DNA of 64,000 nt from Enterobacter cancerogenus (GCA_000773965.1 JRUP01000035.1:1-64000), one strand, 5' to 3'. Shown: positions 44,673 to 54,795, numbered from the stretch's first letter. The notes: generated by a model from the letters alone, not told the origin. Program-made: numbers and translations.

Positions 44673-44700
44673 AACGCACCGGTATTTATTCCGGTGCGTT
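44673..44700 (+). terminator. Hairpin after the CMD gene
   Basis: Ten-base-pair perfect stem AACGCACCGG and reverse complement with an 8-nt loop, 14 nt after the stop. The T-run is weak. The gap 44660-44975 holds in addition only an inverted repeat at 44875-44895. Confidence 0.55.
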
Positions 44701-44874
44701 CTGACGTTCAATATAATAACGGAGAGTGTATTCCGTCAGTCTTATATCCAATAGTGCAAACCTTTCCCGATTAGTTTATTACGCGCAATCAACCGTTATT
44801 CGTAATGCCAATTGGTACGCAACCATCTGTTTTATATTGTTTATTTGCCCATCAATATTCCGTGCCTCTCTGAT

Positions 44875-44895
44875 ATGCATTAATTAAAAATGCAT
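44875..44895. promoter_or_regulatory. Inverted repeat upstream of the sulfur-type operon
   Basis: ATGCATT-N7-AATGCAT lies about 80 nt before the first start codon of the operon and is AT-rich in the middle. It may be an operator; the regulator is not identified. Confidence 0.4.
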
Positions 44896-44975
44896 ACGAC
44901 AATAATATGTTTTACCCATTACCCGCCGCCATCACACACTGCTCGCCATCATCATTGAGGAAAAGGATTTGGCGT

Positions 44976-45971
44976 ATGTCATATCGACTGAGCTTGTTAG
45001 ATAAATCGCCGATTGCCGATGGAGAGAGCGCTTCGCATGCCCTGCATCGCACATTACAGCTGGCGCAGCAGGCTGAGGCCTGGGGCTATCACCGCTTCTG
45101 GCTGGCAGAGCATCACAACACTGATCGTCTGGCGAGCCCCTCTCCTGAATTGCTGATCGCCTGGATCATTGGCCAGACGCAGCACATTCGCGTCGGCTCT
45201 GGTGGCGTGATGTTGCAACACTACAGTCCTTATAAAGTCGCTGAAAACTTCAACCTGTTAGCTTCACTCGCGCCAGGCCGTATCGATCTCGGTGTGGGTA
45301 AAGCGCCAGGCGGTTTACCGCTCTCCACCCGCGCTTTACAGCAGGGCATCCATCAGGAAGAAAAGGGCAGCTTTGCTGAACAGCTTTCACTGCTGGATAG
45401 CTGGCTGGATGTTCCGCCGGTGGGTGATGAAGAGATCCTGCGCGCCACGCCGCAGCCGCCACGTCCGGCAAACCGATTCCTGCTGGGTGCCAGCGAGCAA
45501 AGTGCCAGGCTGGCAGCAGAACTGGGCTGGCAACTGGTGTTTGCGGCACATCACAACGGCGACCCGCTGTTGATGGAGCAGGTTTTGAACAGCTATCGCC
45601 AATACAGCAACGGCAAGCAGGCGCTGGTTGCCGTGCAGGTGGTGGTCGCCGATTCACCGGCGGAGGCTGATTTGCTGGTGGATAATCTGCGCGTCTATCA
45701 CGTCAGTGTGAAAGACGGCCCAAGCGTCAACGTGGGCAGCGTTGAGCAAGCTGAACGTTACGTGAGACAGGGTGGTTATACCGATTATGTCATTGAGCCG
45801 CGCACGCCATCGTTGCTAAAAGGCACTGCCGCGCAGGTGCACGCCAAACTGGACGCCTTGCACCAGAATTTTGGCATTGAGGAGTTCGTGATTGATACCC
45901 CGATTGCTGAGGAGCAGGCGCGAGTGAAATCTCTCGAACTGCTGGCAACGCATCGACTGGTTGCGGCGTAA
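44976..45971 (+). CDS. Luciferase-like monooxygenase, MsnO8-type
   Basis: 331 residues from MSYRLSLLDKSPIADGESA, the typical opening of the MsnO8/YtmO family; AAGGA is 8 nt upstream. Also seen: AEAWGYHRFWLAEHHNTDRLASPSPELLIAWI, VGSGGVMLQHYSPYKVAENFNLL and GRIDLGVGKAPGG. FMN-dependent. It opens an eight-gene operon with M20 deacylase, NtaA-type monooxygenase, GNAT and amino-acid ABC importer, like the Bacillus ytm operon that strips S-substituted cysteines. Function by analogy: oxidation of an N-acetylated S-alkyl cysteine or of its product. Confidence 0.85.
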   Translation: MSYRLSLLDKSPIADGESASHALHRTLQLAQQAEAWGYHRFWLAEHHNTDRLASPSPELLIAWIIGQTQHIRVGSGGVMLQHYSPYKVAENFNLLASLAPGRIDLGVGKAPGGLPLSTRALQQGIHQEEKGSFAEQLSLLDSWLDVPPVGDEEILRATPQPPRPANRFLLGASEQSARLAAELGWQLVFAAHHNGDPLLMEQVLNSYRQYSNGKQALVAVQVVVADSPAEADLLVDNLRVYHVSVKDGPSVNVGSVEQAERYVRQGGYTDYVIEPRTPSLLKGTAAQVHAKLDALHQNFGIEEFVIDTPIAEEQARVKSLELLATHRLVAA

Positions 45972-45984
45972 TTGGGAGATAACC

Positions 45985-47121
45985 ATGACTCACACAAGCG
46001 AGCAGCAACTGATTGACTGGCGACGCGAGCTGCACAGCTGGCCTGAGCTGTCTGGACATGAAGTGGAAACCACGGCGCGTTTGCGCCGCTGGCTACAGGA
46101 CGCTGGCTTGCGGTTGCTCGATTATCCGCTGGAAACCGGTCTGGTGGTTGAAGTGGGTCAGGGTGAAACGCTGATCGCGTTGCGAGCTGATATTGATGCC
46201 CTGCCGATTCATGAAGCCACTGGCCTCGCCTACCGCTCACGTAATGCAGGGGTGATGCACGCCTGCGGCCATGATGTGCACAGCGCGGTGATGCTGGGCG
46301 CGGCGCTGCAACTCCATGCGCTGGAAGATCAACTGCCGGGACGCATCCGTATTCTGTTCCAGCCAGCCGAAGAGAATGCCACCGGTGCGCGCAAGTTTAT
46401 CCATGCTGGCGTGTTGCAAGATGTGCAGGCGATCTTTGGTATGCACAACGAACCAGGCTTACCGACGGGTGCTTTCGCCACGCGCGGCGGGGCGTTTTAC
46501 GCCAATGCCGACAAGTTTGTGGTGCGCGTCGCCAGCCCTGAACAGGGAGTGGATGCCATTCTCGTGTCCAGCCAGATCATTCAGGCGCTGCAATCACTCA
46601 CCAGCCGCAGTTTCAACACCCTGGATAGCCTGGTGTTGAGCGTGACGCGCATCGATGCCGGTCAATCTGGCAACACTTTACCGAGAGAGGCTGAGTTTGG
46701 CGGCACGGTGCGCACCCATGACAAGCAGGTGCGGGCACAATTGGAACAGCGCGCGCGTCAGATTGTCGAGCAGATTGCGGCGGCAAACGGTGCGACCGCG
46801 ACCTTCAGCTGGCATCCGGGCCCGCCGGTACTAGAAAACGATGCACGCTGGGCGCAGTTTGCCAGTGAGATTGCACAGCAGGTGGGCTATCGAGTGCAAA
46901 CCGCAGAGTTGCACCTCGGCGGCGAAGATTTTGCTTATTACTTACAGCAGGTCCCTGGTGCATTTGTCAGCATTGGCAGCGCCAGTGAATTTGGTCTGCA
47001 TCATGGCGGCTTCAATCCCGACGAAGCACTGATCGCCCCTGCCGCGCACTATTTCACCCAACTGGCGCAGCAGGCCTTGCAGCACCTCAATGCACGATGT
47101 CGTGACGCCGTTCTGAGTTAG
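45985..47121 (+). CDS. M20D amidohydrolase (N-acyl amino acid deacylase type), loop deleted
   Basis: 378 residues from MTHTSEQQLIDWRRELHSWPELSG; GGGAG precedes. Metal ligands visible in ADIDALPIHEAT, HACGHDVHS, QPAEENATGA, MHNEPGLPTG and LGGEDFAYY...HHGGF. Family members remove acyl groups from amino acids; in the ytm/yxe pathways they deacetylate N-acetylcysteine conjugates. Odd: the dimerisation domain reads KFVVRV directly followed by ASPEQGVDAI, whereas relatives have seven more residues (K/T-GKGGHA) there, including a conserved His. The rest is intact, so this may still be active or altered in specificity. Confidence 0.85.
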   Translation: MTHTSEQQLIDWRRELHSWPELSGHEVETTARLRRWLQDAGLRLLDYPLETGLVVEVGQGETLIALRADIDALPIHEATGLAYRSRNAGVMHACGHDVHSAVMLGAALQLHALEDQLPGRIRILFQPAEENATGARKFIHAGVLQDVQAIFGMHNEPGLPTGAFATRGGAFYANADKFVVRVASPEQGVDAILVSSQIIQALQSLTSRSFNTLDSLVLSVTRIDAGQSGNTLPREAEFGGTVRTHDKQVRAQLEQRARQIVEQIAAANGATATFSWHPGPPVLENDARWAQFASEIAQQVGYRVQTAELHLGGEDFAYYLQQVPGAFVSIGSASEFGLHHGGFNPDEALIAPAAHYFTQLAQQALQHLNARCRDAVLS

Positions 47122-47202
47122 CCCATTTAACCCAATATCCTCCGCTCTGTATGGCGACGAAACCGTCGCCATCAGGCTATGCCATGGAAAAGAGAGAACA
47201 CT

Positions 47203-48516
47203 ATGACTGCAAGACAACTGCGACTTGGCACCATTCTGCATGGCGCATCCGGCAATATGTCCGCCTGGCGTCATCCGGCGGCGCAGGCTAATGCCAGCAT
47301 CAATTTTGACTATGCGAAGCATATTGCGCGCAAAGCGGAAGCCGGCAAGCTGGATTTTCTGTTTGTCGCCGACGGTTTGTTTATCAATGAAAAATCGATC
47401 CCCCATTTTCTTAATCGCTTCGAGCCGTTGACGCTGCTGTCGGCGCTGGCGGGTGTGACTGAGCATTTAGGATTGGTGGGTACGGTCTCCACTTCCTACA
47501 GCGAACCCTTCACCGTTGCACGGCAGTTTGCCAGTCTCGATCACCTAAGCGGCGGACGTGCAGGCTGGAACGTGGTGACATCGCCATTGGAAGGATCGGC
47601 GAAAAACTTTTCACGCCAGCAGCACCCGGAGCACGCGCTGCGCTATCGCATCGCCGATGAGTATTTGCAGGTGGTGAAAGGGCTGTGGGATTCATGGGAA
47701 AAGGATGCCTTTGTGCGGAACAAAGAGAGCGGCCAGTTCTTTGATGCCGCCAAACTGCATACCCTCAATCACCACGGTGATTTCTTCCAGGTGCAGGGAC
47801 CACTGAACATCGAACGCACGCCGCAGGGACGTCCAATCGTCTTTCAGGCCGGTGCCTCAGAGGATGGTAAAAAGCTGGCAGCGCGCCATGCTGATGCCAT
47901 TTTTACCCATCAGCCGACGCGCGAAGAGGCGCAGGCTTTCTATAAAGATGTGAAAAAGCAGCTGGTGGCCAACGGGCGTGAACCGCAGGATCTGCATATC
48001 TTCCAGGGCGTTGGCGTCATCGTTGGCGATGATGCCGAAGACGTCGAGCGTCAATATCAAACCACTGCCGCACTGGTTTCCATCAAAGACGCTTTGAACT
48101 ACCTCGGTCGCTTCTTCGATCACCACAACTTCTCGCAATACCCGCTTGATGAGCCTTTCCCGGATATTGGCGATATCGGCCAGAACAGCTTCCGCAGCAC
48201 CACCGATGAAATCAAACGTAAGGCGCAAGCGCACGGTCACACACTGCGTCAGGCCGCACTGGAAGCAGCCACGCCGCGTCCGCTGTTCTTTGGCACGCCA
48301 GAAGAGGTGGCGGATGGCTTACAGCTGTGGTTTGAAACCGAGGCCACCGATGGCTTCATTATTCAGGGCGGCACGCCGGATACCTTCGAACGCTTTGTCG
48401 ATCGCGTCATCCCCATCTTGCAAGCGCGCGGTCTGACCCGCAGCGAATATCCTGGCACCACGCTGCGTGCCAGCTTCGGTCTGAAAGACCCGGTTAATCA
48501 GTTCACACAACAATAA
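47203..48516 (+). CDS. NtaA/SnaA/DszA-family FMN-dependent monooxygenase
   Basis: 437 residues, the usual size for the nitrilotriacetate-monooxygenase group. Seen: [86 protein letters not shown], and [15 protein letters not shown]. It needs reduced FMN from a separate reductase, not encoded here. The YxeK/CmoJ members cleave the C-S bond of N-acetyl S-substituted cysteines. Start MTARQL was preferred because the operon spacing and family N-terminus agree. Confidence 0.87.
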   Translation: MTARQLRLGTILHGASGNMSAWRHPAAQANASINFDYAKHIARKAEAGKLDFLFVADGLFINEKSIPHFLNRFEPLTLLSALAGVTEHLGLVGTVSTSYSEPFTVARQFASLDHLSGGRAGWNVVTSPLEGSAKNFSRQQHPEHALRYRIADEYLQVVKGLWDSWEKDAFVRNKESGQFFDAAKLHTLNHHGDFFQVQGPLNIERTPQGRPIVFQAGASEDGKKLAARHADAIFTHQPTREEAQAFYKDVKKQLVANGREPQDLHIFQGVGVIVGDDAEDVERQYQTTAALVSIKDALNYLGRFFDHHNFSQYPLDEPFPDIGDIGQNSFRSTTDEIKRKAQAHGHTLRQAALEAATPRPLFFGTPEEVADGLQLWFETEATDGFIIQGGTPDTFERFVDRVIPILQARGLTRSEYPGTTLRASFGLKDPVNQFTQQ

Positions 48517-48535
48517 ATTAAAGAGAAAACACGCT

Positions 48536-49468
48536 ATGCAGAAAAAATCCCTTATTGCGCTGATGTTGCTGAGTTTAAGTAGTGCGGCTTTGGCTGAAGA
48601 CGTGGCGGTGAACGGTCAGCAGATCAGCATCGAAGCCAATAAAACACCGGTGAACACTGCGGCAAATCCCGCTGCGGTGGCGCAAATTCCGGCCGGACAT
48701 AAGTTTGCCGTGCCAGGCTCATTTACCGTGGCGGTGGCCGCACTGAACTCCCCGCCATTAACCGTATTTAGTGATGACAACAAAACCTTGCTCGGCAGCG
48801 AAGTGGATATCGCCCGTCTGGTGGCCGACAGCCTGGGATTGAAACTCAATGTGGTGCCGACCTCGTGGGAAGACTGGCCGCTGGGCGTGGCTTCCGGCAA
48901 ATATGACGCGGCGATTACCAATGTCACCGTGACCAAAGAGCGTAAAGAGCGCTTCGATTTCGCCACCTATCGCAAAGATTCCCTGGGTTTCTACGTGAAA
49001 TCCAGCAGCCAGATTAAATCATTGAACAAAGCTGAAGACATCGCCGGGCTGCGCATCATTGTGGGTTCCGGCACTAACCAGGAAGCGATCCTCCTGGCGT
49101 GGGACAAAGAGAATCAGGCGAAAGGACTGAAGCCTTTTACCCCGGTTTACACCAAAGATGATGCTGCGCAAACGCTGGCACTGCAGTCCGGTCGCGCCGA
49201 TGCCTATTTTGGTCCGAATGTAATTGGCGCGTGGAAAGCCGCGTTAACTCATCAAACCAAACTGGTGGGCAGCGTGGATGGAGGTTGGCCGAAAGCCGCT
49301 CATATCGCCGTGACGGTGAAAAAAGACAACGGTCTGGTACAACCGATTAACACCGCGCTCAACGGCGTGATCAAGAACGGTGATTACGACAAGGTGCTGA
49401 ACCGTTGGGGTGAAGGCGTTGAGCGTCTGGATCGCTCTGAAATCAACCCGGCCGGTCTTGGCGACTAA
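48536..49468 (+). CDS. Amino-acid ABC binding protein (family 3), copy 1
   Basis: 310 residues with signal peptide MQKKSLIALMLLSLSSAALA. Family 3 features: GSEVDIARLVADSLGLKLNVV, WPLGVASGKYDAAITNVTVTKERKERFDF and VGSGTNQEAILLAW. It is paralogous to the protein at 51698-52603, sharing IPAG..F..PG, SWEDWPLG, DFATYR and GSGTNQE. A pair of binding proteins feeding one permease/ATPase set is also seen in the Bacillus tcyJK system for cystine and related compounds. Confidence 0.87.
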   Translation: MQKKSLIALMLLSLSSAALAEDVAVNGQQISIEANKTPVNTAANPAAVAQIPAGHKFAVPGSFTVAVAALNSPPLTVFSDDNKTLLGSEVDIARLVADSLGLKLNVVPTSWEDWPLGVASGKYDAAITNVTVTKERKERFDFATYRKDSLGFYVKSSSQIKSLNKAEDIAGLRIIVGSGTNQEAILLAWDKENQAKGLKPFTPVYTKDDAAQTLALQSGRADAYFGPNVIGAWKAALTHQTKLVGSVDGGWPKAAHIAVTVKKDNGLVQPINTALNGVIKNGDYDKVLNRWGEGVERLDRSEINPAGLGD

Positions 49469-49477
49469 GGAGGCTGC

Positions 49478-49990
49478 ATGAGCCAGCAATTTTTCCGCGA
49501 AGTGCATCCTGAGGCCGCTGAGTTGCAGCCGATTATCACCGGTCTGTTTGGCGAGTATGCGGCACGTTACGGCGATTTCTTCAAAAGCGCTAACGAGGTG
49601 GAATTAACCGAGTGGTACTTGCCGCCGCGTGGGCTGTTTATCGTGCTGGAGCGTGATGGCGAGATCATCGCCATGGGCGCCTATAAACCTTATGACGCCG
49701 TGACTGCCGAGTTTAAACGCATCTGGACGCGCAGCGATCTGCGCCGTCAGGGATTGGCGCTGCTGATTTTGCAGGAGCTTGAACGGCGTGCGTTGCGCGC
49801 GGGCTATCAGCGTGTGTTCCTGACCACCGGATTTCGCCAGCCGGAAGCCGTGCAGCTGTATATCGGCCACGGCTATCAGCCGCAGTTTGCGCTACTCGAA
49901 GATATGGAAATCTACAGTCGGCCACCTCATGACGGGCGTTTACGCTTCCTCAAGGTGATTGATGTGCACAGCGTGGCGCAGGCCAGCTAA
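49478..49990 (+). CDS. GNAT-family N-acetyltransferase
   Basis: 170 residues. Acetyl-CoA site RIWTRSDLRRQGLALLILQELERRA (the R/Q-x-x-G/R pattern reads RRQGLA) and TTGFRQPEAVQLYIGHGYQP near the end. Its place between binding protein and permease of a presumed S-alkylcysteine operon suggests N-acetylation of the imported amino acid, as done by YxeL/SnaA-type enzymes. Ten nucleotides from either neighbour. Confidence 0.85.
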   Translation: MSQQFFREVHPEAAELQPIITGLFGEYAARYGDFFKSANEVELTEWYLPPRGLFIVLERDGEIIAMGAYKPYDAVTAEFKRIWTRSDLRRQGLALLILQELERRALRAGYQRVFLTTGFRQPEAVQLYIGHGYQPQFALLEDMEIYSRPPHDGRLRFLKVIDVHSVAQAS

Positions 49991-49999
49991 GGAGTTGAT

Positions 50000-50920
50000 A
50001 TGAGTCAGGAAAAACATTTAACCGTGGTGCCCGCACGCTATCCGGGGCGGATCATCGGGGCGATTGTCGCACTGTTTATTCTCGCCAGCGTGATTGATTC
50101 GGTGGCCTTTAATCCCCGTTGGGAATGGCGTGTGTTTGCTCGCTGGTTCTTTGATCCGGTGATTCTCACAGGGCTGGGGCAAACGCTGTTACTGACGTTG
50201 TTCGGCACGGTGCTGAGTTTGATTTTTGGCGGCCTGCTGGCGCTGGCGCGGCTCTCTTCGTCATGGTTATTGAGCACGCTGGCGTTTGGTTACATCTGGC
50301 TATTTCGCTCGCTGCCGCTGATTGTGGTGCTGATTATTCTGTATAACTTCTCCTACCTGTACGACACGCTGTCGCTCGGCGTGCCTTTCACGACACTGTC
50401 GTGGGGCCATTTCCAGACTATCAATGTGCTGGGGCAGTTCCCGGCAGCGGTGATTGGATTGACGCTGGTGCAGAGCGCCTACAGTGCGGAGATTATTCGC
50501 GGCGGCTTTTTGGGTGTCGATCACGGTCAGTTTGAGGCAGCGTCGGCGCTGGGTTTGTCCTCGTCCCGTCGTACCTTCCGCATCATTCTGCCGCAGGCAT
50601 TGCGCGCCATTATTCCCACCACGTTTAACGAAATCATCAGCCTCGCCAAAGGGACTTCCATGGTGTACGTGTTGGCGATGCCGGAACTGTTTTACACCAT
50701 CCAGATGATCTACAACCGCACGCAGCAGGTGATCCCGCTGTTAATGGTGGGTGCGGCCTGGTATCTGATTATCACCACCGTATTGTCACTGCTGCAGCAC
50801 AGCGTTGAACGTTGGCTGGCCCGCAGCGTGACGCGTGAACCGCAACCGTCGCGCTGGCGTCAATGGCGCAATCGCTCTGCTACCGCCAATGAGGAGCTAT
50901 CTCATGTCCGAAGCCATTGA
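50000..50920 (+). CDS. Amino-acid ABC transporter permease (HisM/TcyL-like)
   Basis: 306 residues. N-terminal span [11 protein letters not shown], then the HEQRo core: [48 protein letters not shown] and EAA loop [33 protein letters not shown]. Some 60 residues longer than HisM because of N- and C-terminal extensions. The end overlaps the ATPase gene by 17 nt. Confidence 0.9.
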   Translation: MSQEKHLTVVPARYPGRIIGAIVALFILASVIDSVAFNPRWEWRVFARWFFDPVILTGLGQTLLLTLFGTVLSLIFGGLLALARLSSSWLLSTLAFGYIWLFRSLPLIVVLIILYNFSYLYDTLSLGVPFTTLSWGHFQTINVLGQFPAAVIGLTLVQSAYSAEIIRGGFLGVDHGQFEAASALGLSSSRRTFRIILPQALRAIIPTTFNEIISLAKGTSMVYVLAMPELFYTIQMIYNRTQQVIPLLMVGAAWYLIITTVLSLLQHSVERWLARSVTREPQPSRWRQWRNRSATANEELSHVRSH

Positions 50921-51698
50921 TTATCGCAATCTGCATACTACCGGTGCCATCAACATTACCGGCGTCAGCAAGTCATTTGGTAAACACAAAGCGCTGGATG
51001 ACGTCTCGCTGGAGCTGGAGCCCGGCTCGGTGACGGTGATTATTGGCCCGTCAGGATCAGGGAAATCCACGCTACTGCGCACCATTAATCATCTGGAACG
51101 CGTGGATGAAGGGTTTATTCAAATCGACGGCGATTACATCGGTTATCAACGTCGTGGTGACAAGTTGTATGAGTTGAAAGAGAAGGCGATTTTGCGCCAG
51201 CGCATCAACGTCGGTTACGTGTTTCAGAACTTCAATTTATTTCCCCATCTGACGGTTTTAGACAACCTGATTGAAGCACCGATTGCCCATCGTCAATTGT
51301 CACGGCGCGAGGCGATTGAGCGTGCGGGAGAATTGCTGGATATCGTGGGGTTGCGGCATAAAGCTGATGCCTGGCCGCGACATCTTTCGGGTGGCCAGCA
51401 GCAACGCATCGCCATTGCACGTGCCTTGATGCTGAATCCACGCGTGATGCTGTTTGATGAACCGACCTCGGCGCTCGATCCCGAGTTGGTGGGTGAGGTG
51501 CTGGACGTGATTAAGAAGCTGGCACGCTCCGGCACCACTCTGGTGATTGTCACGCACGAGATTGGTTTTGCGCGCGAAGTGGCGGACCAGGTGGTGTTTA
51601 TGGTTGATGGCCGCATCGTCGAGCAAGGCAGTACACACCAGGTGCTGAACCAACCGCGCCATGAGCGTACGAAACGATTTTTGGCGCGGGTGCTGTAA
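50904..51698 (+). CDS. Amino-acid ABC transporter ATPase (GlnQ/TcyN-like)
   Basis: 264 residues from [17 protein letters not shown] is 7 nt upstream. Walker [11 protein letters not shown]-loop [16 protein letters not shown], signature [15 protein letters not shown], Walker [21 protein letters not shown]-loop VTHEIGFA. A short insert [18 protein letters not shown] precedes the Q-loop. The stop TAA shares a base with the next ATG. Confidence 0.9.
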   Translation: MSEAIDYRNLHTTGAINITGVSKSFGKHKALDDVSLELEPGSVTVIIGPSGSGKSTLLRTINHLERVDEGFIQIDGDYIGYQRRGDKLYELKEKAILRQRINVGYVFQNFNLFPHLTVLDNLIEAPIAHRQLSRREAIERAGELLDIVGLRHKADAWPRHLSGGQQQRIAIARALMLNPRVMLFDEPTSALDPELVGEVLDVIKKLARSGTTLVIVTHEIGFAREVADQVVFMVDGRIVEQGSTHQVLNQPRHERTKRFLARVL

Positions 51699-52603
51699 TG
51701 GAAAGAGTGATAGTCAGCGCGCTGGCCGCATGGTTGTTCAGCTCGCCACTGTGTGCCGCAGCAACGCTGGATGCAAAAAACAACGAAACGCCAATCCACA
51801 TTTCGGCTAATCCGCAAGCCATCGCCAAAATTCCGGCCGGTTTTCATTTTGTGACGCCGGGATATTTGACGGTCGCGACTTCCGCATCCAATTCCCCGCC
51901 GATAGGCTTGTGGGCATCAGACAATAAAACGCTGATTGGTAGCGACCCTGATTTCGCCCGGCTGCTGGCCGACAGTTTGGGGTTGAAACTCAAGCTGGTG
52001 CCTGCCGCCTGGGAAGACTGGCCATTGGGCCTCACCGCCGGACGATATGATGTGGCGATGTTTAATATCGCGGTGACGGAAGAACGGAAACAGAAGTTCG
52101 ATTTCGCGACTTACCGCGCGGATAACCATGCGTTCGCCGTGAAAACGGACAGTGCGATCACGGCGATCAAAGGGCGCGAGGACGTGGCGGGTAAACGCAT
52201 CATTGTGGGCTCCGGTACCAACCAGGAGAAAATTTTGCTGAGTTGGGATGCGAAAAACCGTGCACAGGGGTTGGCTCCGGTTCAGCCGATATATCTCAAT
52301 GATGATGCTTCAGCGACGCTGGCGTTGCTCTCCGGTCGCGCGGATGCTTCTTTTGGCCCACAAGCCATGGCAGCCTGGAAAGTGGCGTCACGCGGTCAAA
52401 CCAAAATCGTCGGTCACGGTCCGTTCCGCGCCTGGGTGGCAGTGACGACTAAAAAAGGTAATGGGCTGGATGTGGCATTACAGCAGGCGATCAATGGAGC
52501 GATAACCAGCGGACAATATCAACAAGTGCTGGCACGCTGGGGAGAACAGGAGGAGGGCGTGGAGGCGTCACAGGTCAATCCGCCGGGGATTGTTTATCAG
52601 TAA
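51698..52603 (+). CDS. Amino-acid ABC binding protein (family 3), copy 2
   Basis: 301 residues, Sec signal [22 protein letters not shown]. Paralogue of copy 1 (48536-49468), with the same SWEDWPLG-like and GSGTNQE segments. Slightly different ligand pocket residues (NSPPIGLW, FNIAVTEERKQKF) suggest related but distinct ligands. Last gene of the operon, followed by a strong terminator. Confidence 0.87.
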   Translation: MERVIVSALAAWLFSSPLCAAATLDAKNNETPIHISANPQAIAKIPAGFHFVTPGYLTVATSASNSPPIGLWASDNKTLIGSDPDFARLLADSLGLKLKLVPAAWEDWPLGLTAGRYDVAMFNIAVTEERKQKFDFATYRADNHAFAVKTDSAITAIKGREDVAGKRIIVGSGTNQEKILLSWDAKNRAQGLAPVQPIYLNDDASATLALLSGRADASFGPQAMAAWKVASRGQTKIVGHGPFRAWVAVTTKKGNGLDVALQQAINGAITSGQYQQVLARWGEQEEGVEASQVNPPGIVYQ

Positions 52604-52626
52604 ATGATTTTTTTATTAATTGAGAG

Positions 52627-52663
52627 AAAACTCACAGCTTGATTGTTGTGAGTTTTTTCTTTT
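52627..52663 (+). terminator. Rho-independent terminator of the sulfur-type operon
   Basis: Perfect 10-bp stem AAAACTCACA and reverse complement, 10-nt loop, then TTTTTTCTTTT. It lies 24 nt after the last stop. Confidence 0.85.
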
Positions 52664-53055
52664 CAGCGTTGTTGTGAACCTATTCATTCTTTTATTTATT
52701 TATTTATTTTTTTTGGCATGAATTAAACGGTAAATTTCGATTTTTGACCGTGAAATAAACTCGCCTTGCATTTAATTAATCGCTTCAGATGGTTTTTTTA
52801 TCTTCTCTTACAAGGATCGGTATTGTTTAGTCTGTCGGTGTAGTGTCATATTGGCATTTCCTGAGGGAATGTGAGGTTGAAAAAGAGTAAAAAAGGATTT
52901 TGAACGGGTCTGGCTTAACCTGCATTACCCAATCAACGCTTAATGAGATTGGGAATAACATGTTAGTTGAAAATATAAGAGGTCAACTTAATATCTGCCA
53001 CGCGCATTCCCTACAGTGCAGAGAAATTAAGCGGCCGAGATTGGGGGGCGTTTTC
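52664..53055. other. AT-rich gap without a clear gene
   Basis: About 390 nt, with a TTTA tetranucleotide run near 52690-52710. A reading frame that continues into the coiled-coil gene starts at 52900 (with an inner ATG at 52960), but it lacks a good ribosome site. Nothing else is seen. Confidence 0.5.
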
Positions 53056-53388
53056 ATGGAGTCAAGAGGCAGGAAACTGGAAGAGACGGTTGCCATCATC
53101 GCTACAGATGTTGCCGTTATTAAATCGAATTACGCCACTAAACAGGATATGGCTGGAGTCAGGACTGAAATCGTTGAAGTCAAATTAGAAATAGCAGAAT
53201 TACGGTCCGAGGTTCGTGAAGTGAAAGCCGATGTTGCGTCCATAAAGGAAAATTACGCGACCAAGGCGGATGTACTGGCGATCAGGGGCGATCTGTACCA
53301 GGCGCTGAACAAACAAACCAAATGGATGGTTTCAATGCAACTCGTCACGTTAGGACTGGCGTTAACGATCGCCAAAGCGATATTTTAA
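53056..53388 (+). CDS. Coiled-coil protein with C-terminal membrane anchor
   Basis: 110 residues from MESRGRKLEETV, with a G-rich ribosome site 7 nt upstream; longer readings to 52900 are possible. Most of the chain is heptad-like (VEVKLEIAELRSEVREVKADV). A 14-residue unit DVA.IK.NYATK.D recurs after 41 residues (about 18-31 and 59-72). Residues 91-110 form a membrane helix. It would stand as a tail-anchored coiled coil. No family is assigned with confidence; related folds include XhlA-like and DUF1640-like proteins. Confidence 0.65.
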   Translation: MESRGRKLEETVAIIATDVAVIKSNYATKQDMAGVRTEIVEVKLEIAELRSEVREVKADVASIKENYATKADVLAIRGDLYQALNKQTKWMVSMQLVTLGLALTIAKAIF

Positions 53389-53433
53389 TCCTGTGCACAA
53401 TGGCGGCTCAGCCGCCGCCATGGCAAAAGTCTC

Positions 53434-54795
53434 TTACGTTGTGGCTTTACGGATCCAAAGCGCAGCCTCTCCCGCAGGGAGTGGACGGGCAAAGTGATAC
53501 CCCTGGAATAGGTTACAGCCTTTGTCGCGCAGGTAGTCGAAATACTCTTCGCTTTCGATGCCTTCAGCCAGCACGTTCAATCCCATTTCACGCGACAGTT
53601 CAATCGTTTTGTGTACCACAATGGCGGCGGATTCGTTGTCAAAAATATGCATGATAAGCGATTTATCGATCTTGATATCATCAATCGCGAAATCACTGAT
53701 CGATTTCAGCGATGAATAGCCTACGCCAAAATCATCGATCGCCCATTTAATGCCCAACTGACTAAAGTGCTCAATGACACTACTGATTCTTTTTTGATCG
53801 TAAATAAAGGTGGTCTCAGTTATTTCAAACTTTAGTCTTTCCGGACTGATTTTGTGATGTGAGAGCGTCAGCAAAGTATCCTGGGTAAAATCCCGATGCA
53901 TCAACTGCAGTGGACTGATATTGATCGAAAACATCAAATTACTAAGATGATACATGCGATCCCAGTCAGACATTTGCTGCAGGGTTCTCTCCATCACCCA
54001 TTTGCCAATCTCAATAATTAGCCCACTTTTCTCCGCCACAGGAATAAACACCTCCGGCGAGATAAAACCTTTAACCGGATGTTTCCAGCGCAATAAGGCT
54101 TCGAAGCCTATCAACTTTTTATTGGTATCCACCTGTGGCTGATAGTACAGCTCCAGTTGGTTTTTTTCGATGGCGTTGGAAAGCTCCCGTTTAATCAGGT
54201 CGGTCTCCGAATAATCACCGCGTGACGTAAACACGGTTAACAGCAGCGCGATAATCGACACACTGCAGTTAACAATATAGAAACCAGGTTCCTCAGGTAT
54301 GCTCAGCCTGAAAGCCCCACTTTGCCAGGTTAATCCCGTGGCGATAAACAGCAGATAAAACGCCAGGCAAATGAGAGGAAAAATTTTACTGAGGTAATTT
54401 GATTGCTGGCGTAGCACCAGCGCGGAACCGATGGTCAGAGCCATCAGATAATTGTATTCCGAGCGCTTAACAATTGAATGATAATTATCCAATAATAGTA
54501 GCAGGATAATACTGAATAAGAGTGCATGCACGATGATGTAAAGGTTGCGTTTTAAGCCACTGCAGAAGGCCGCACTGGTGATGTAACCACCCAGTAATGT
54601 GCTGGCAGCATATAACCAGGCAATGTCATGGTGACCCCTGACAACGTTAAACAACACCATGTAAATACCGGCAACAATGCTGGATGTCCCGGCGATCAAC
54701 AAGGTTAAACGCAATTTCTTTTCCAGGCTATCGCCTTTCAAAACAAACGGCAGATTGCGAATGATTGAAAATCCTGAACTGAAATAAGAGATCAT
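53434..54795 (-). CDS. Membrane-bound EAL-domain c-di-GMP phosphodiesterase
   Basis: 453 residues. Residues about 25-195 hold six or so membrane helices with no recognised sensor name; a linker follows, and the EAL domain fills the rest. Catalytic signature: EALLRW, NISPLQL, ETTF, DDFGVGYSSL, DDIKIDKSL and EGIES, all intact, so it is likely active in hydrolysing c-di-GMP. No GGDEF domain. It would lower c-di-GMP in answer to a membrane signal. It is convergent with the coiled-coil gene and divergent from the HAM1-SIR2 pair. Confidence 0.9.
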   Translation of the reverse strand: MISYFSSGFSIIRNLPFVLKGDSLEKKLRLTLLIAGTSSIVAGIYMVLFNVVRGHHDIAWLYAASTLLGGYITSAAFCSGLKRNLYIIVHALLFSIILLLLLDNYHSIVKRSEYNYLMALTIGSALVLRQQSNYLSKIFPLICLAFYLLFIATGLTWQSGAFRLSIPEEPGFYIVNCSVSIIALLLTVFTSRGDYSETDLIKRELSNAIEKNQLELYYQPQVDTNKKLIGFEALLRWKHPVKGFISPEVFIPVAEKSGLIIEIGKWVMERTLQQMSDWDRMYHLSNLMFSINISPLQLMHRDFTQDTLLTLSHHKISPERLKFEITETTFIYDQKRISSVIEHFSQLGIKWAIDDFGVGYSSLKSISDFAIDDIKIDKSLIMHIFDNESAAIVVHKTIELSREMGLNVLAEGIESEEYFDYLRDKGCNLFQGYHFARPLPAGEAALWIRKATT

